The notes under the pieces are model-generated. The model worked only from the letters and a program-made list of their open reading frames with translations. It did not search any database and was not told where the DNA came from. The position numbers and the translations under genes are program-made. From Pleurodeles waltl (Eukaryota; Chordata; Amphibia; Caudata; Salamandridae), in NCBI RefSeq assembly GCF_031143425.1, contig NC_090447.1:134373106-134437105 (forward strand): 64,000 bases of DNA. Direction: 5' to 3'. Below, one piece after another: positions 19,466-29,485 of this stretch; the stretch's first letter is position 1, and every line of letters starts with the position of its first letter.

Positions 19466-20970
19466 ATGGATAGAATTGGTAATCTCCTGGTTGAATGTGA
19501 GGAAATTTTAAGCTGTTCCCCGGATAGTGACTCCAATGATTCCGAGCACTCCCCATTTACAAAGGGGGCGTGTCATAAGAAAATCCCAGATACATTTAAA
19601 AAATGTGGGACACAGGTTTTAGCTACTACAGGGCAGGGGGAGGGCAGAAATGTTATCACCCACGTTCCCTTAATATAAGTGAATGAGCCACCACTCACTG
19701 ATAGTGATCCTCTTCAATGTAGCAACTGCTCCAGCCCCCTAAACAATATTTCAGACCCATATGTTGATCCTGACCTAAGTACTATGGTGAGTGGGACAGT
19801 AGATATAAACGTGAACTCAGATCGGTCCAATGCTCAGTACATCTTGATTCACAAGATCGAAAGAGTGAGGTGCCAGACCTTAAATCTATGGTAAATTCTT
19901 TAATCTCAGTAGTCCAGCAGTTAATTTCTTTAGATGCCACAACCATCATGGATCGTATTTGGAGTCCCATGGTTAATCCCTCAGGCCCCCCAGTGAAATT
20001 GCCCAAATTGCCCTTGACTAGTTGTAATAAGAGTAATATTTGTGTTTCCTGTCCTGCTGCCGTTGTTTAGCATCTTGTGCTGGCCAACTTCCTGTAGGTG
20101 ACAGGACTAGGAACTCTTGTCAGGCTTCCACGCATAACAGCTTAGGCATGGGCAAGAAACCAAGGTTCTGCTGTCAGATTTCTAAACCTATGAATGACAA
20201 TTTTCCCACATCGTACTGTACAGCCTATTACTGACTGGTCTCAATTTAAAAACTCTGTTCTAAGGGTTAACATCCCTAAATTACATCCATTGGCCCAAAC
20301 TGAAGGGGGTGATTCTGTCAGAAACAAGCCGATCCATTGGATTCGCCATGTGAGAGGTTGCTGTAATACGTGAGGATATAATTGAGGCAGTTAGAAGGCC
20401 TGATCCGGATACACACTATGATATGATTAAGTTGACACTTAGGGACAGGAGTATGGTGGATAATTTGGTGGCCCTAGATGTGAGGACAAGTGCCCCTGGG
20501 CACTCTTGTATTCAGTCCACATACCCTAGCTTCCCCTCGTACTATGGGGCCCGGCTTACCCACCATTCAGCAGGTAACCTATCTGTTCCTAATGAGAACG
20601 ATTGACTTGGAGTACCATCTGAAACTCTTGTTGATTTACCATCTGATTCACATGAAATAATTGTCTCTGGTTTGGTTGTTACTTCTATCGTTGACGCCAC
20701 AAGTATTCACACTCCTCTTTTTGACAGACTCCATCAGTTTACTGAGGACCAATTGGTCAATTGTGATAATATCTCACTTTCTTCCCCCCATCAATCTTAT
20801 CTCTTAATTCAGGATCAGGCAGCTAATTGTGAGAATATTACATCTATGGTCAGGTCAGCTCACTTAGATAGACTCCACCAGTCAACCCTGGACCTACTGG
20901 CAAATTGTGATTGCACTGCACCTCCCCACCCCACCAATATCATCTATCAAATCAAAATCAGGTAGCCAAT
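19466..20970 (+). pseudogene. LINE ORF1 remnant
   Basis: A chain of short open frames starts at ATG 19466 (MDRIGNLLVECEEIL) and continues in shifted frames, with an acidic/Ser-rich beginning. Around 20700-20965, near-repeated segments (DRLHQFTEDQLVNCDNI and DRLHQSTLDLLANCD) show an internal tandem duplication of about 150 bp. No zinc knuckle or RRM is readable. It is placed as ORF1 by its position between the 5' monomers and the endonuclease. Confidence 0.5.
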
Positions 20971-21009
20971 TGTGCAAATATCACTTCTATGGTTAGGGCA
21001 GCTCCCCAA

Positions 21010-24000
21010 AGTGCTGGGGTGCGATATGTTTCGTGGAACGTAGCAGGTTTAAGATCTGTCCTCCCCCTTCCAACTTTTACTTCTTTTACTGAGGAACATG
21101 ACCTATGTCTCCTGCAGGAGACATGATTGATTGATCCACTTTTCTGGTCTGGCTATTTAACATTTTATGTTACTGCAATTTCTAGTACCAGGGTAGGCCT
21201 TCTGGTGGTTTAACTATTTGGGCCAGAACATCATTAAATTGTCGTATATCTTAGCTATCCATTGATTCCCCTGACTTATTAGGTATCTAGTTATCATTTG
21301 GGCTAAATGCAGATGTGATCATTTTTAACATCTATGCTAGATGGTTCGGGGAGGTCCGGCTTCCGAAACCCTTTGTGTACTGGAGACATTTCTGCGGAAA
21401 TGTGATTTCAATTTCACGTTTGAACCTCTTGATAGGAATACTCTTGGGTTTACTTATGAGGAGGATGGGGTATGGTCTGTTTCTGCCTTGGACATTCCAC
21501 CCATCAACAGGTAGTCACAAGTTGCCATTCAGGCAAAGTCTTTGACTATTGAATTTGGGCTCAGAGCACTCACTGGTAGGACTAGATCTGATACAAAGGG
21601 TTGCCATACTTATAACAAGGTCACCTACACTAGCAGAATTGATTATTGTTTAGTTGATATAAGATTGTGGCCCCTAGTTATCGATATGACGGTTGTTCAG
21701 AGAACTGAGAGCGATCCTAACCCACTCTCAGTCCACATGTCCGCTCTGTGCAATCGAATGTTTATGATCAATACCCCACCTATATCACCCATGGGAATTG
21801 GTTTGGCTAATGACAAATGCCACATGCAGTGGAATAAGGTATTGGCCCGGCCAGATATTATTACTGCTGCCAATTACATTCTGAAGACCTCATTGATGTG
21901 TTTAGAGGCTGGCTCTACAATTGCCAATGAGCCAATAAGTTTAACTCATACCTTCTGCTTTGATGGTATTGCAGCCCATTTTACATTAGGTATAGCCTCT
22001 GGTGTTGGGAGGCCTAAGGGTAGACATCGCTAGTTTAATAAAGAATGTCAGTCATCAAACAATCGCTTAATCCAAGCTATTGAATCCAATGATGTAGATG
22101 CAATTAATTCAGCTAGGAAGTCTTATAAATTAGCTGTTTGTAAAGCCAAGTATGAGCAAGATGATAAGTGGTGAGCTGCACTTAAGGACGATTCACATGA
22201 GAGGAATTCTAGCGAGTTTTAGTCCCTGTCGGTGCGTGGCCCTGAAAATAGAGCATTAAATATTACAACGAATATTACTCCAGTGGAGTGGTTGACCTTT
22301 TTACTAGAATGTACTCTACTGATCACTGTGGTATGGTTTCTGAACATGATAAGGACTCTTGTTTCATTATTAACCCAATTCTTAGCCCTCAAGTGACGCA
22401 ATTGTTTTCCCTCACGGACATAGAACACTCATTGCGTACTCTAAAGCGGGGGAGGGCTACTGGTCCTCATGGTGTACCATAGACCCTATTTCTAACTGAC
22501 ATTGAAGTATGGTCAAGATATATTACTATCACATCAAATGCAATAGCGACTGGGACACCAATCCCTGAGTCATGGAAGGGTGCTGTTGTAGTCCAGATTT
22601 TTGTAATTCTAGGCCAATTAGCCTATTAGACTGTGTGCAGAAAGTGTTTTGTCACTGCCTTTTGGGCAAGATCCAAGATTGGATGATTGAGTGTGATATA
22701 TTTAGTCCATTACAGGCTGGCTTTCGGAAGAAAATTTCCACTTTTGAACAAGCCTTCAGGTTCTTGCTTTTATATTGGAAGACAGTTTCTATTGGCAAAG
22801 GGAATTTGTATGTTGCTGATTTGAAATCCGCATTTGACTTAGTGCCGTGTAATAAGCTGTTGGAAGTTCTTTCTATAATGGCAATCCACTAGCACATTCT
22901 TGCATCGGCTTCATGAGGATAATAATGCGCCTGTTAGTTGGGGTGACAAGGGTAGCTCACCGACAGAATTCAGGTGTAAAGGGGAGTACGTCAAGGGTGT
23001 GTCCTTGCCCCTACTTTGTTTTCTTTACATATTAATGATATTGTTTCCTCCTTACTCAGGGTTAAGGCTGTCGCACCATCTTTAGGCACACACAAAATTC
23101 TGGTTTTGCTATTTACGGATGATGTACTTTCGATATCTAAAAGCCCAAGCAGTTTAAGAAAACTCCTAATGTGTTTTGAGGAATTTTACTCCACACGAGG
23201 TCTGGAAATCAACACTTCCAAAACCAAATTGATGATGTTCAATCCTCATGGATCCTTCAAAGGAAAGTTTATGCTGGAATGTACTCCACTTGAAAAGGTG
23301 CACACATTTAGTTACCTGGGCTTAATATTAACAGAGAAAAACGTCTTGAAAGTCATATATTGCAAAGCAGGCATTAAAACTAATGCAAACTACAGGGGTT
23401 TTAATTAAGGATTTTAAGCTTTCATACACTAAGCCAATACACCCTGCACTTCAGATTTAGGAAGCTAAGGCTATGAGTTCGGCCCTCTATGGGGCCAAAT
23501 GATGGGGCTATGCCAAAGTTCACAAACTATAATTGAATTTATTTTTTTAAGAAATCTTGTTTCTCTTCCGTCAAGCACTCTGCTGTTTCCTCTCTTTAAG
23601 GGCATAGGCATGAAAAGCTTACGCTATAAGGCTTGCCTACTTCCTCGCTTGTATTAGCGGCATCTTTGGACTACACCAGAGCTTGCCTCCTTTACTGTAG
23701 TCCTGCAGGTCATTTTAGAAACTGACTGCTCTCTTAGTATTCCCTGGCTCAGACATATCAAAGAGTCATTTTATTCGCTTGAGCTCAATAAACTCTGGGA
23801 CTCTCCAACTACTGCCTTCTTCCTGTCAAAACTCAACCTCAAAAAACAGTATTGGAAGGTGGAAGACTCTGAGGAACTGGGGGTAGCACTTCAATATACA
23901 CTGTTGTGTGATGTTGCTGTACCTAAAACATATATGCAAATAGGAGGCTTTCTGGGATATAATCTCGGTGCCTAGAGAAAGAGAATTGTACTTCCAGTTT

Positions 24001-24358
24001 TGTGTAGGAACCTTGCCATTAAGATCATTTACCAGCCATTGGTCACCTGAGGGGATAATTACTTGTCCAGCTTGTAAAACACCTATTGAAAATCTTCCTC
24101 ATGTTTTATTTGTTCGCCCTGCCTATTCTGCCTCCTGTAGGAAAGGACTTGACCCTGTCTGTAGATTGCTCAGAGCCCACAGGTCTCATGCTGCCCTTCA
24201 AATTCTCGGATCAGACACTTGCTTGGCTTTGGTCATTGCTGTTGCCAAGTTCCTTGGGGCAAGTTGAGTTCTTAGAGCAACATTTTTATCTGTGTGATGG
24301 GTTTAGCAACTATGTATCGAAATTGCCCTGGAAGAGCACTTGGGTTTTATTCTTCTAA
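21010..24358 (+). pseudogene. LINE ORF2: endonuclease and reverse transcriptase remnant
   Basis: The endonuclease start is visible as RYVSWNVAGLRS with LCLLQET downstream at about 21020-21126. The RT follows in several frames: TLKRGRATGPHGVP near 22440, then FCNSRPISLLDCVQKVF and LSPLQAGFRKK-like text with YVADLKSAFDLV around 22600-22890. The catalytic box has become LLFTDDVLSISK near 23110, followed by LEINTSKTKLMMFNP. The C-terminus (23968-24267) has CPACKTPIENLPHVLF, part of a Cys/His motif seen in I-like LINEs, although the final Cys of the motif is lost (VRPAY). Many stops and frameshifts show it is dead. Family knowledge: ORF2 nicks the target and reverse-transcribes the RNA in place. 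Confidence 0.78.
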
Positions 24359-24470
24359 TATGTACTGTATGTGTTTTATATATTTATTGATGTATTTATT
24401 GTGCCATTGTTATATGCTTTTATGACCCTTGTGGCCGAAATAAAGTTATTTGATGATGATGATGATATTA

Positions 24471-26149
24471 TCTATAGCATAGCTCCATCACTAAAATTTG
24501 GCAATCAAGGAAGCCTTATTTTATTCCTTATGAAGCAAAAGTAACATGAAAACTATTGTATACATTCTTTGTTACATGAGTAAGTAAAATAATACAATAT
24601 ATTTGCCCGTGTGTTTTTCACTTGTCCTAAAACGTCCATCTTACGGCCAGTATTGTCTTAAAATCGATTACCTTCTTATTCATAAGAAAAGGATCAAGTA
24701 GAATTTCCTCTGGTTGCATTTTCTGTATCTTTATGGTGTATCATTTCCTCTACTAGTCCTACAGAATACTTAGAGATCTCTAATCTACCTGCATATTTCA
24801 AAGGGGTGCTAGGTTAGTGTAATTTGCTGATGACTTTAATGTACTTTTCTGTCAAAGATGATATTTCTACCAATGGCTGACCATGTATAGCTCACTCTGA
24901 TATTTAAAGTGAAACTTATCAAATAATATAATGTCTGTCTCATATGATTTTAAGTCTGCCTTCAATGGCATGCCACAGGGGAGATTTACAGAATAAGATT
25001 TTGTGTTTTCCCTTAGAAGTACTGGTAGTACATCATTTGGGAAAATGAAATATTATTATCATGCAGTAGAAAAATACTTCTATGAGAAAACACCGTGCCC
25101 CTGCAGGTTTCTTGTAGAAGGGGAGTGAAAAAGAAGATAATCCTTCTGCCAGGGTAAGCTGTCAGCAGAGCAGAGCTGGAGACTCATCCAATGGCGCATT
25201 CGACCATTCACGAGTAATCACTAAAAGATCCCTCCTACCGAGCTCCCAGATCTCCCAATAATACTACAAACCTCACCACACAATCTTCATACTGCACTGT
25301 GACACCTTCTCAATCACCATGTAGATATAGCCAATTAGACCACTCTGCCCCCTGACCCGATAGAGGCAGAACAGCACAACAAATCCACCAGTGCCTCCCT
25401 CACTGAGGGACAGCTGATCTGCCACTTCAGACATACCTGCCCTCTTTCTCCCACACAAAGACTGCAGGCTGACTCACCCACACTCATTTCCCTTGTGCTG
25501 AAAGGACACTGACAACCTGCTCACTCCCTTTCTCCTCCTGCCCTGAAGGAGAGCACAAGAGCAGCAACTATGACCCACCTAAATCCTCTTGCTCTGGCAT
25601 TAGTTGGCCTTTCGGTGACCACCAGGCAAGAAGGAAGATTCTGGACAGTGGCAGTAAAAATTTAGGGCAAAGGATCAAAATTCAGGACAGAAATGCAAGG
25701 CAAACGGTAATTTTTTACAGACACATCTGAGGAGGTTGCATGATTATAAAGTAGATAGCTAACAGAAGTACACGCCAAACTTGCTTTATGTTCTTTAGTT
25801 GTTTTACACATTAGAATTTGAAGCAAACATTCACAGATAGCTGGGCGTATTTAAAGATAAAACAAATAGCAAATATATAATCGAAAGAGAATTTGACAGC
25901 TGACAATGAATGTTAGTTCCAAAATGAGCCCTGTATTACTGAATATAGACTTAGAGTTCAAAGGCAGTAGCACTATTAGAGAGTGTGATAATGAGAGAGA
26001 AAAGATAGTGAGAAAGGAGGAGAGAAGGCTATATCAATGGTTATATTAATATATTGAAGGAGATATCGATGGAAGGTTAGAACAGTGGGAGTGAACAGTG
26101 AGCGAAGAGGAAAACAATCAAGGATCAGGCAGCTGTGAGAAAGAACAGA
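24471..26149. other. Unassigned stretch
   Basis: AT-rich up to about 25100, then a more GC-balanced part (25100-25600), then purine-rich sequence (GAGAGAAAAG words, 25980-26180). No open frame has a recognisable domain, and no terminal repeats or tandem units are seen. Part of it may be the downstream end of the minus-strand L1-like copy beginning at 26150, but I cannot read any of its protein here. Confidence 0.35.
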
Positions 26150-26189
26150 TAATGAAAGAGAGAAAAGAAGATGGGGCAGAGAAAGAAGT

Positions 26190-26886
26190 GAAAAGATGGG
26201 CTCTCTGGATCATGCTGTCCATATCCCAGTCCTCCAATGCAGGGAAGGCCTCTCTGAACAGATGAACTATATAACCTCTAGGATCATCTCCCCCTGCTCC
26301 CTCTGGAACACCCAGAACCCTGAGATTATTCCGGCGAGACCAGAACTAAAGGCCTTCAACTCATGATGGGAGCATGGTTATCTGAGAGTCATGCTGAGAG
26401 ATCTGAGACCTGATTGCACCAACAGTGGTCTGGAGACTTTCCTGCACTTTTTCAACTTTTCTAAGTTGTGATTTAGGAGTCTCCATTTTCCTCAAGAGTT
26501 TCCTAGAGACCAACTATATCTTTAGTTGAGCGCTTTTGAGTGTCAGTGAGTTCTTACAATACTCTTCCCAGTGTTGTAGTTAGAGATTGTAGATGAAAAC
26601 TAGGGTAGTGGGATCTGATAGAGCCCCATCAGAAAGAGGAGTGGACGAGAGGAGGGACGATGAAGGGGGTGTCCCCCAAATTCCACCAGTGAAGGAATAG
26701 AGGCTAGTGCAGGAGCATTGCTGAAATCTGAAGCAGGTGGAAAGGGATTAGTTGGAGTGACTTTGGTAACTTCTGGGTCCCAAAGTAAATACTCCTCTGG
26801 TGTTGTTGTAGGGTCCAAAGTGCCCTGCGCAAATACATTAGTTATTAGGTCCTCCACATACGAGGCCATGGAGCCAGCATCAGTCA
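26190..26886 (-). pseudogene. L1/Tx1-like LINE ORF1, 3' part (L1-C), cut by the gypsy element
   Basis: Read on the minus strand, about 26345-26190 gives RRNNLRVLGVPEGAGGDDPRG and EAFPALEDWDMDSMIQRAH, the RNA-recognition part of an L1-type ORF1 protein. Upstream in the same orientation is a coiled-coil stretch (SQLRKVEKVQESLQTTVGAI). A 95-codon open frame from 26887 forms its N-terminal side. Several stops are present. The reading continues upstream at 34317 after skipping the gypsy insertion, so the retrotransposon landed inside this gene. Below 26190 the L1 similarity ends and I do not see an ORF2. Confidence 0.75.
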
Positions 26887-26891
26887 CCTCC

Positions 26892-28330
26892 TGTTAGGGT
26901 TTGTGCACAGCAAAGAGCATGTCCCCTCTCACTGCACTAGTGGGTTCTGTAATAGCTCCCTTTTAAACTTACTATTGAAAGCCTTTCTTGTTATCTCACC
27001 TTCTCCCCCCCCCCTAGGCTTCTGTGTATGTTGTTTAATGTGCTGTTTTGTTTACACATTGGGCCTTGCTTTTACCAAGGCTTCTTTAAAACACTCCTCT
27101 CTAGGCCATGTGTTAATTTAACTCATTTGCATAATAACTGAAACTCTGCACACCTTTCAAGAACATGTGCAGCATGTGAGGACCACACCCAGCTCTTCAA
27201 ACCACACCCAGCTCTGCACACCTTTCAAGAACATGTGCAGCATGTGAGGACCACACCCAGCCCTGTCTATAAAAGGCAGCCCCTGAGCCTCACCCAGTGC
27301 TTGTGCTTGTCTACCTCCCGCTTACCTGAGGACAGATCCCTCGGCGCTGGCACTCCTGCTCTCTACAGACTTTCATTGGCTTCAATGGGCGCAGCTACTG
27401 GCTCTTCCTTCTTCCGGTTTCCGGTTCCTCCTTGCCTTAGCCTCTCTCCTACAAGCAACCTGCAAAAGAGAAAGAAGACAAGGTTAGACTGATCAGTATC
27501 TCTTGCCAGCAACAGGTAAGTGCAAAACTTTTATTACCTGAAAGAACTTTGACAACAATTTCTGGATTCGTGTATAGACATTTTGAAACAAGATACCTTC
27601 CACGAACATTGTGATTCAAACTCTTTGTTACAAGAATACTTTGCGGAACTTTGTGAAGTAAACATTTTTTTTTTTTTATGGAACTTTTAAGAATCGAACC
27701 GTGGAAACCATTAACAGCAAGGCAAACAGTAAATCAAGGACTTGCACAAATGACATGCTGTATTTTGACGTAAAAGTACAGTATTTGTTTTATAAAAGAT
27801 TCTGGAAATATGGGAAAAGTGAGTCTGCTATTGGGAATTTAGGCTTTAGTTATATTAAGATGAATGTTTGATATTGGTAATTCTGATAACGGTATTTGTT
27901 TAATGTTTTAGAAGCTTTAGAGTAATAGAAAGCACATCCCAGAGCAGTAACACATTCCAAACCTGGAAACTAGAGACCAGGATCCAAGAGGTACTTTTAG
28001 AAGAAAATTTCTAATAAATAAATGGATAGTCAGGAACCCAGTTAGGAATAGGTTGTACTTATATGTTCTTTGTTTATGTTTCATTAGGCACCAGTTTCTA
28101 CAAAAGTCAGAGAGGGCCGCAGATTTGTGCAGCACTTCAACAGTGGAAACGCAAGAACGGTGTTGTCTCTTTATTTTATTTTATCCACTTCCCCCCTTCC
28201 CTTGAGCTTCTGTTCTTAGTGCACTGTTTTAAAAACTAGTGTGCTGGAACAAGCAGTTTCAGGGTGGGGTCGAATTGTCTTCAACCTCCATCAGAACTGA
28301 ACAAGGACTCAGGTGAGCTGGGCTTTGACA
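26892..28330 (+). repeat. 5' LTR
   Basis: It runs from TGTTAGGG to TTTGACA and is 98-99% identical to the copy at 32873-34311. U3 contains two copies of a ~52-bp word (CTCTGCACACC...CACACCCAG, at 27144 and 27212). TATAAAA lies at 27268-27274. The predicted transcription start is close to 27299, in GCTTGTGCTT. A candidate poly(A) signal AATAAA is at 28013-28018. The open frames inside are not genes. Confidence 0.95.
27144..27263 (+). promoter_or_regulatory. U3 direct repeat upstream of the LTR TATA box
   Basis: The block CTCTGCACACCTTTCAAGAA through GGACCACACCCAG occurs twice with a 68-bp step, just upstream of TATAAAA at 27268. It is present in both LTRs. Tandem U3 repeats commonly act as enhancers in retroelements; that role is inferred here. 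Confidence 0.6.
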
Positions 28331-28331
28331 G

Positions 28332-28341
28332 AAGCACAAGC
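28332..28341 (+). promoter_or_regulatory. Putative self-priming primer-binding site
   Basis: AAGCACAAGC lies one base after the 5' LTR. It is the exact reverse complement of GCTTGTGCTT at 27299-27308, which sits 31 bp after the TATA box where transcription should start. No TGG-initiated tRNA primer site is present next to the LTR. This is the arrangement known for Tf1/sushi-type elements, where the 5' end of the RNA primes its own reverse transcription. Confidence 0.7.
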
Positions 28342-28377
28342 CTTAAAAAAAAAAAAAAAATTCAGTTCTTGTGGACG

Positions 28378-29454
28378 ATGAATATCGGGGAAGAAATAGA
28401 GGGCATTGACGTCACGGATATGGCGCAGGCCCTAAATGAGGACTTGGCTCATAATGAATCAGTGTCTGGCATCTTGCAACATATGCAAGAGGAAATAGAG
28501 AGATTAAAGATGGAGAATACCTCTTTAAAACAGGATTTAAGCAGGTATAAATTTAGGGTATCTCAGTGGAACACAGCTTTTACGCCTTTGTTTAAAACCT
28601 CCTCAGAGACAGGGGCGCCATCAAAACATACAACTTTGCCTCCCCCAGTTTAGGTCACTGTTAATGTTCCTAATGCTGTGCCCTTAGCAGCACCTGAACG
28701 TTTTCATGGAGATAGTAACAAATTCCATGTTTTTATCAATCAATGTCAATTACACTTCGTTTGTAAGCCACAACAGTTCCCTACTGATGCTACGAAAGTG
28801 GCATTCGTCTTGTCTTATTTGGGTGGCACAGCAGCCAATTGGTCAATTCCTTTCGTGGAGAGAGATGATCCCATCCTCCATAATTGGAATCAATTTAAAC
28901 GTACCATGACCAGCCTTTTTGCAAAACACACTTTCATGCAGGCAAGTGATAATGAGCTTTTAAATCTTAAACAAGGTAACAAGGATTTAGTGACCTATCT
29001 CACTAGTTTTAATCGTTTACTCACCGAGACACAGTGGCCAGAAGAAAAGCGTGTCTCCCTTTTCTATAAAGGTTTGAGAGACGAGTTAAAAGACGCGCTG
29101 GCTCATATCGTTGATTTGCCAGAAGACTATTCGGACTTTGTAGATTTAGTTGTGAAATTAGAACATAGACTAGGAGAAAGAAAGGGAGATAAATACAAAC
29201 TGGAATCACGGTTAACTTTTATTAGACACGAGAAGAAAGACCCAGATAATAAACTCCCTGAACCTGAGCCTATGCAAATAGGGACACTCAGAGGTCCACT
29301 CACATCAGAGGAAAAAGAAAGAAGGAGAAAACTTCAATTATGTTTATATTGTGGAAGGGCAGGTCACTTTGCCAGAGAATGTCCAGTAAAGCCTAAAAAT
29401 CCACGAAAGGGTGCTGTTTCCTCCACCTCCTCAACTGAATCGGGAAACGATTAA
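28378..29454 (+). pseudogene. gag of the Ty3/gypsy element, one in-frame stop
   Basis: The start ATG at 28378 gives 358 codons up to the TAA at 29452-29454. The N-terminal part is helical and acidic (ILQHMQEEIERLKMENTSLK, coiled-coil-like). The middle is a capsid-type region with the ERFHGD...FINQCQLHF opening and the YLGGTAANW and GLRDELKDAL segments of the Ty3/sushi Gag family. Near the C-terminus is a zinc knuckle, CLYCGRAGHFAREC (CX2CX4HX4C), that binds the element RNA. A TAG at 28651-28653 (codon 92) interrupts the otherwise continuous frame. A run of A residues lies between the primer site and the start. Gag builds the particle in which reverse transcription takes place. Confidence 0.9.
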
Positions 29455-29485
29455 GCTCGACAAGGGGAGAGGTTACTTGTTCGAG
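29442..29485 (+). promoter_or_regulatory. -1 ribosomal frameshift signal between gag and pol
   Basis: The slippery heptamer G GGA AAC (29442-29448) has its two codons in the gag frame, one codon before the gag stop. Slipping back one base leads exactly into the pol frame, which is open from 29439 onward. A 7-base spacer is followed by CTCGACAAG (29456-29464) pairing with CTTGTTCGAG (29476-29485) to form a 9-bp stem with one bulged T and an 11-base loop. Heptamer, spacing and stem fit known -1 frameshift signals. Not tested. Confidence 0.8.

Larger units (their letters stand above)
18054..24461 (+). mobile_element. Full-length but decayed LINE with tandem 5' monomers
   Basis: A non-LTR retrotransposon running from a tandem-repeat 5' region through ORF1 and ORF2 remnants to a (GAT)n tail. 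The end is marked by GGCCGAAATAAAGTTATTTGATGATGATGATGATATTA. ATGATATTA at 18045-18053 and again at 24462-24470 is a candidate target duplication; it overlaps the GAT tail, so it is suggestive only. The clade is uncertain. The short microsatellite tail, the C-terminal Cys/His motif and the RT wording suggest an I/Ingi/Vingi-like LINE more than L1 or CR1. Confidence 0.7.

Noticed and set aside
27235..27492. 85-codon frame inside the LTRs (also at 33216)
   Set aside because: It lies across the TATA box and transcript start of the LTR and has no domain, so it is not a gene.
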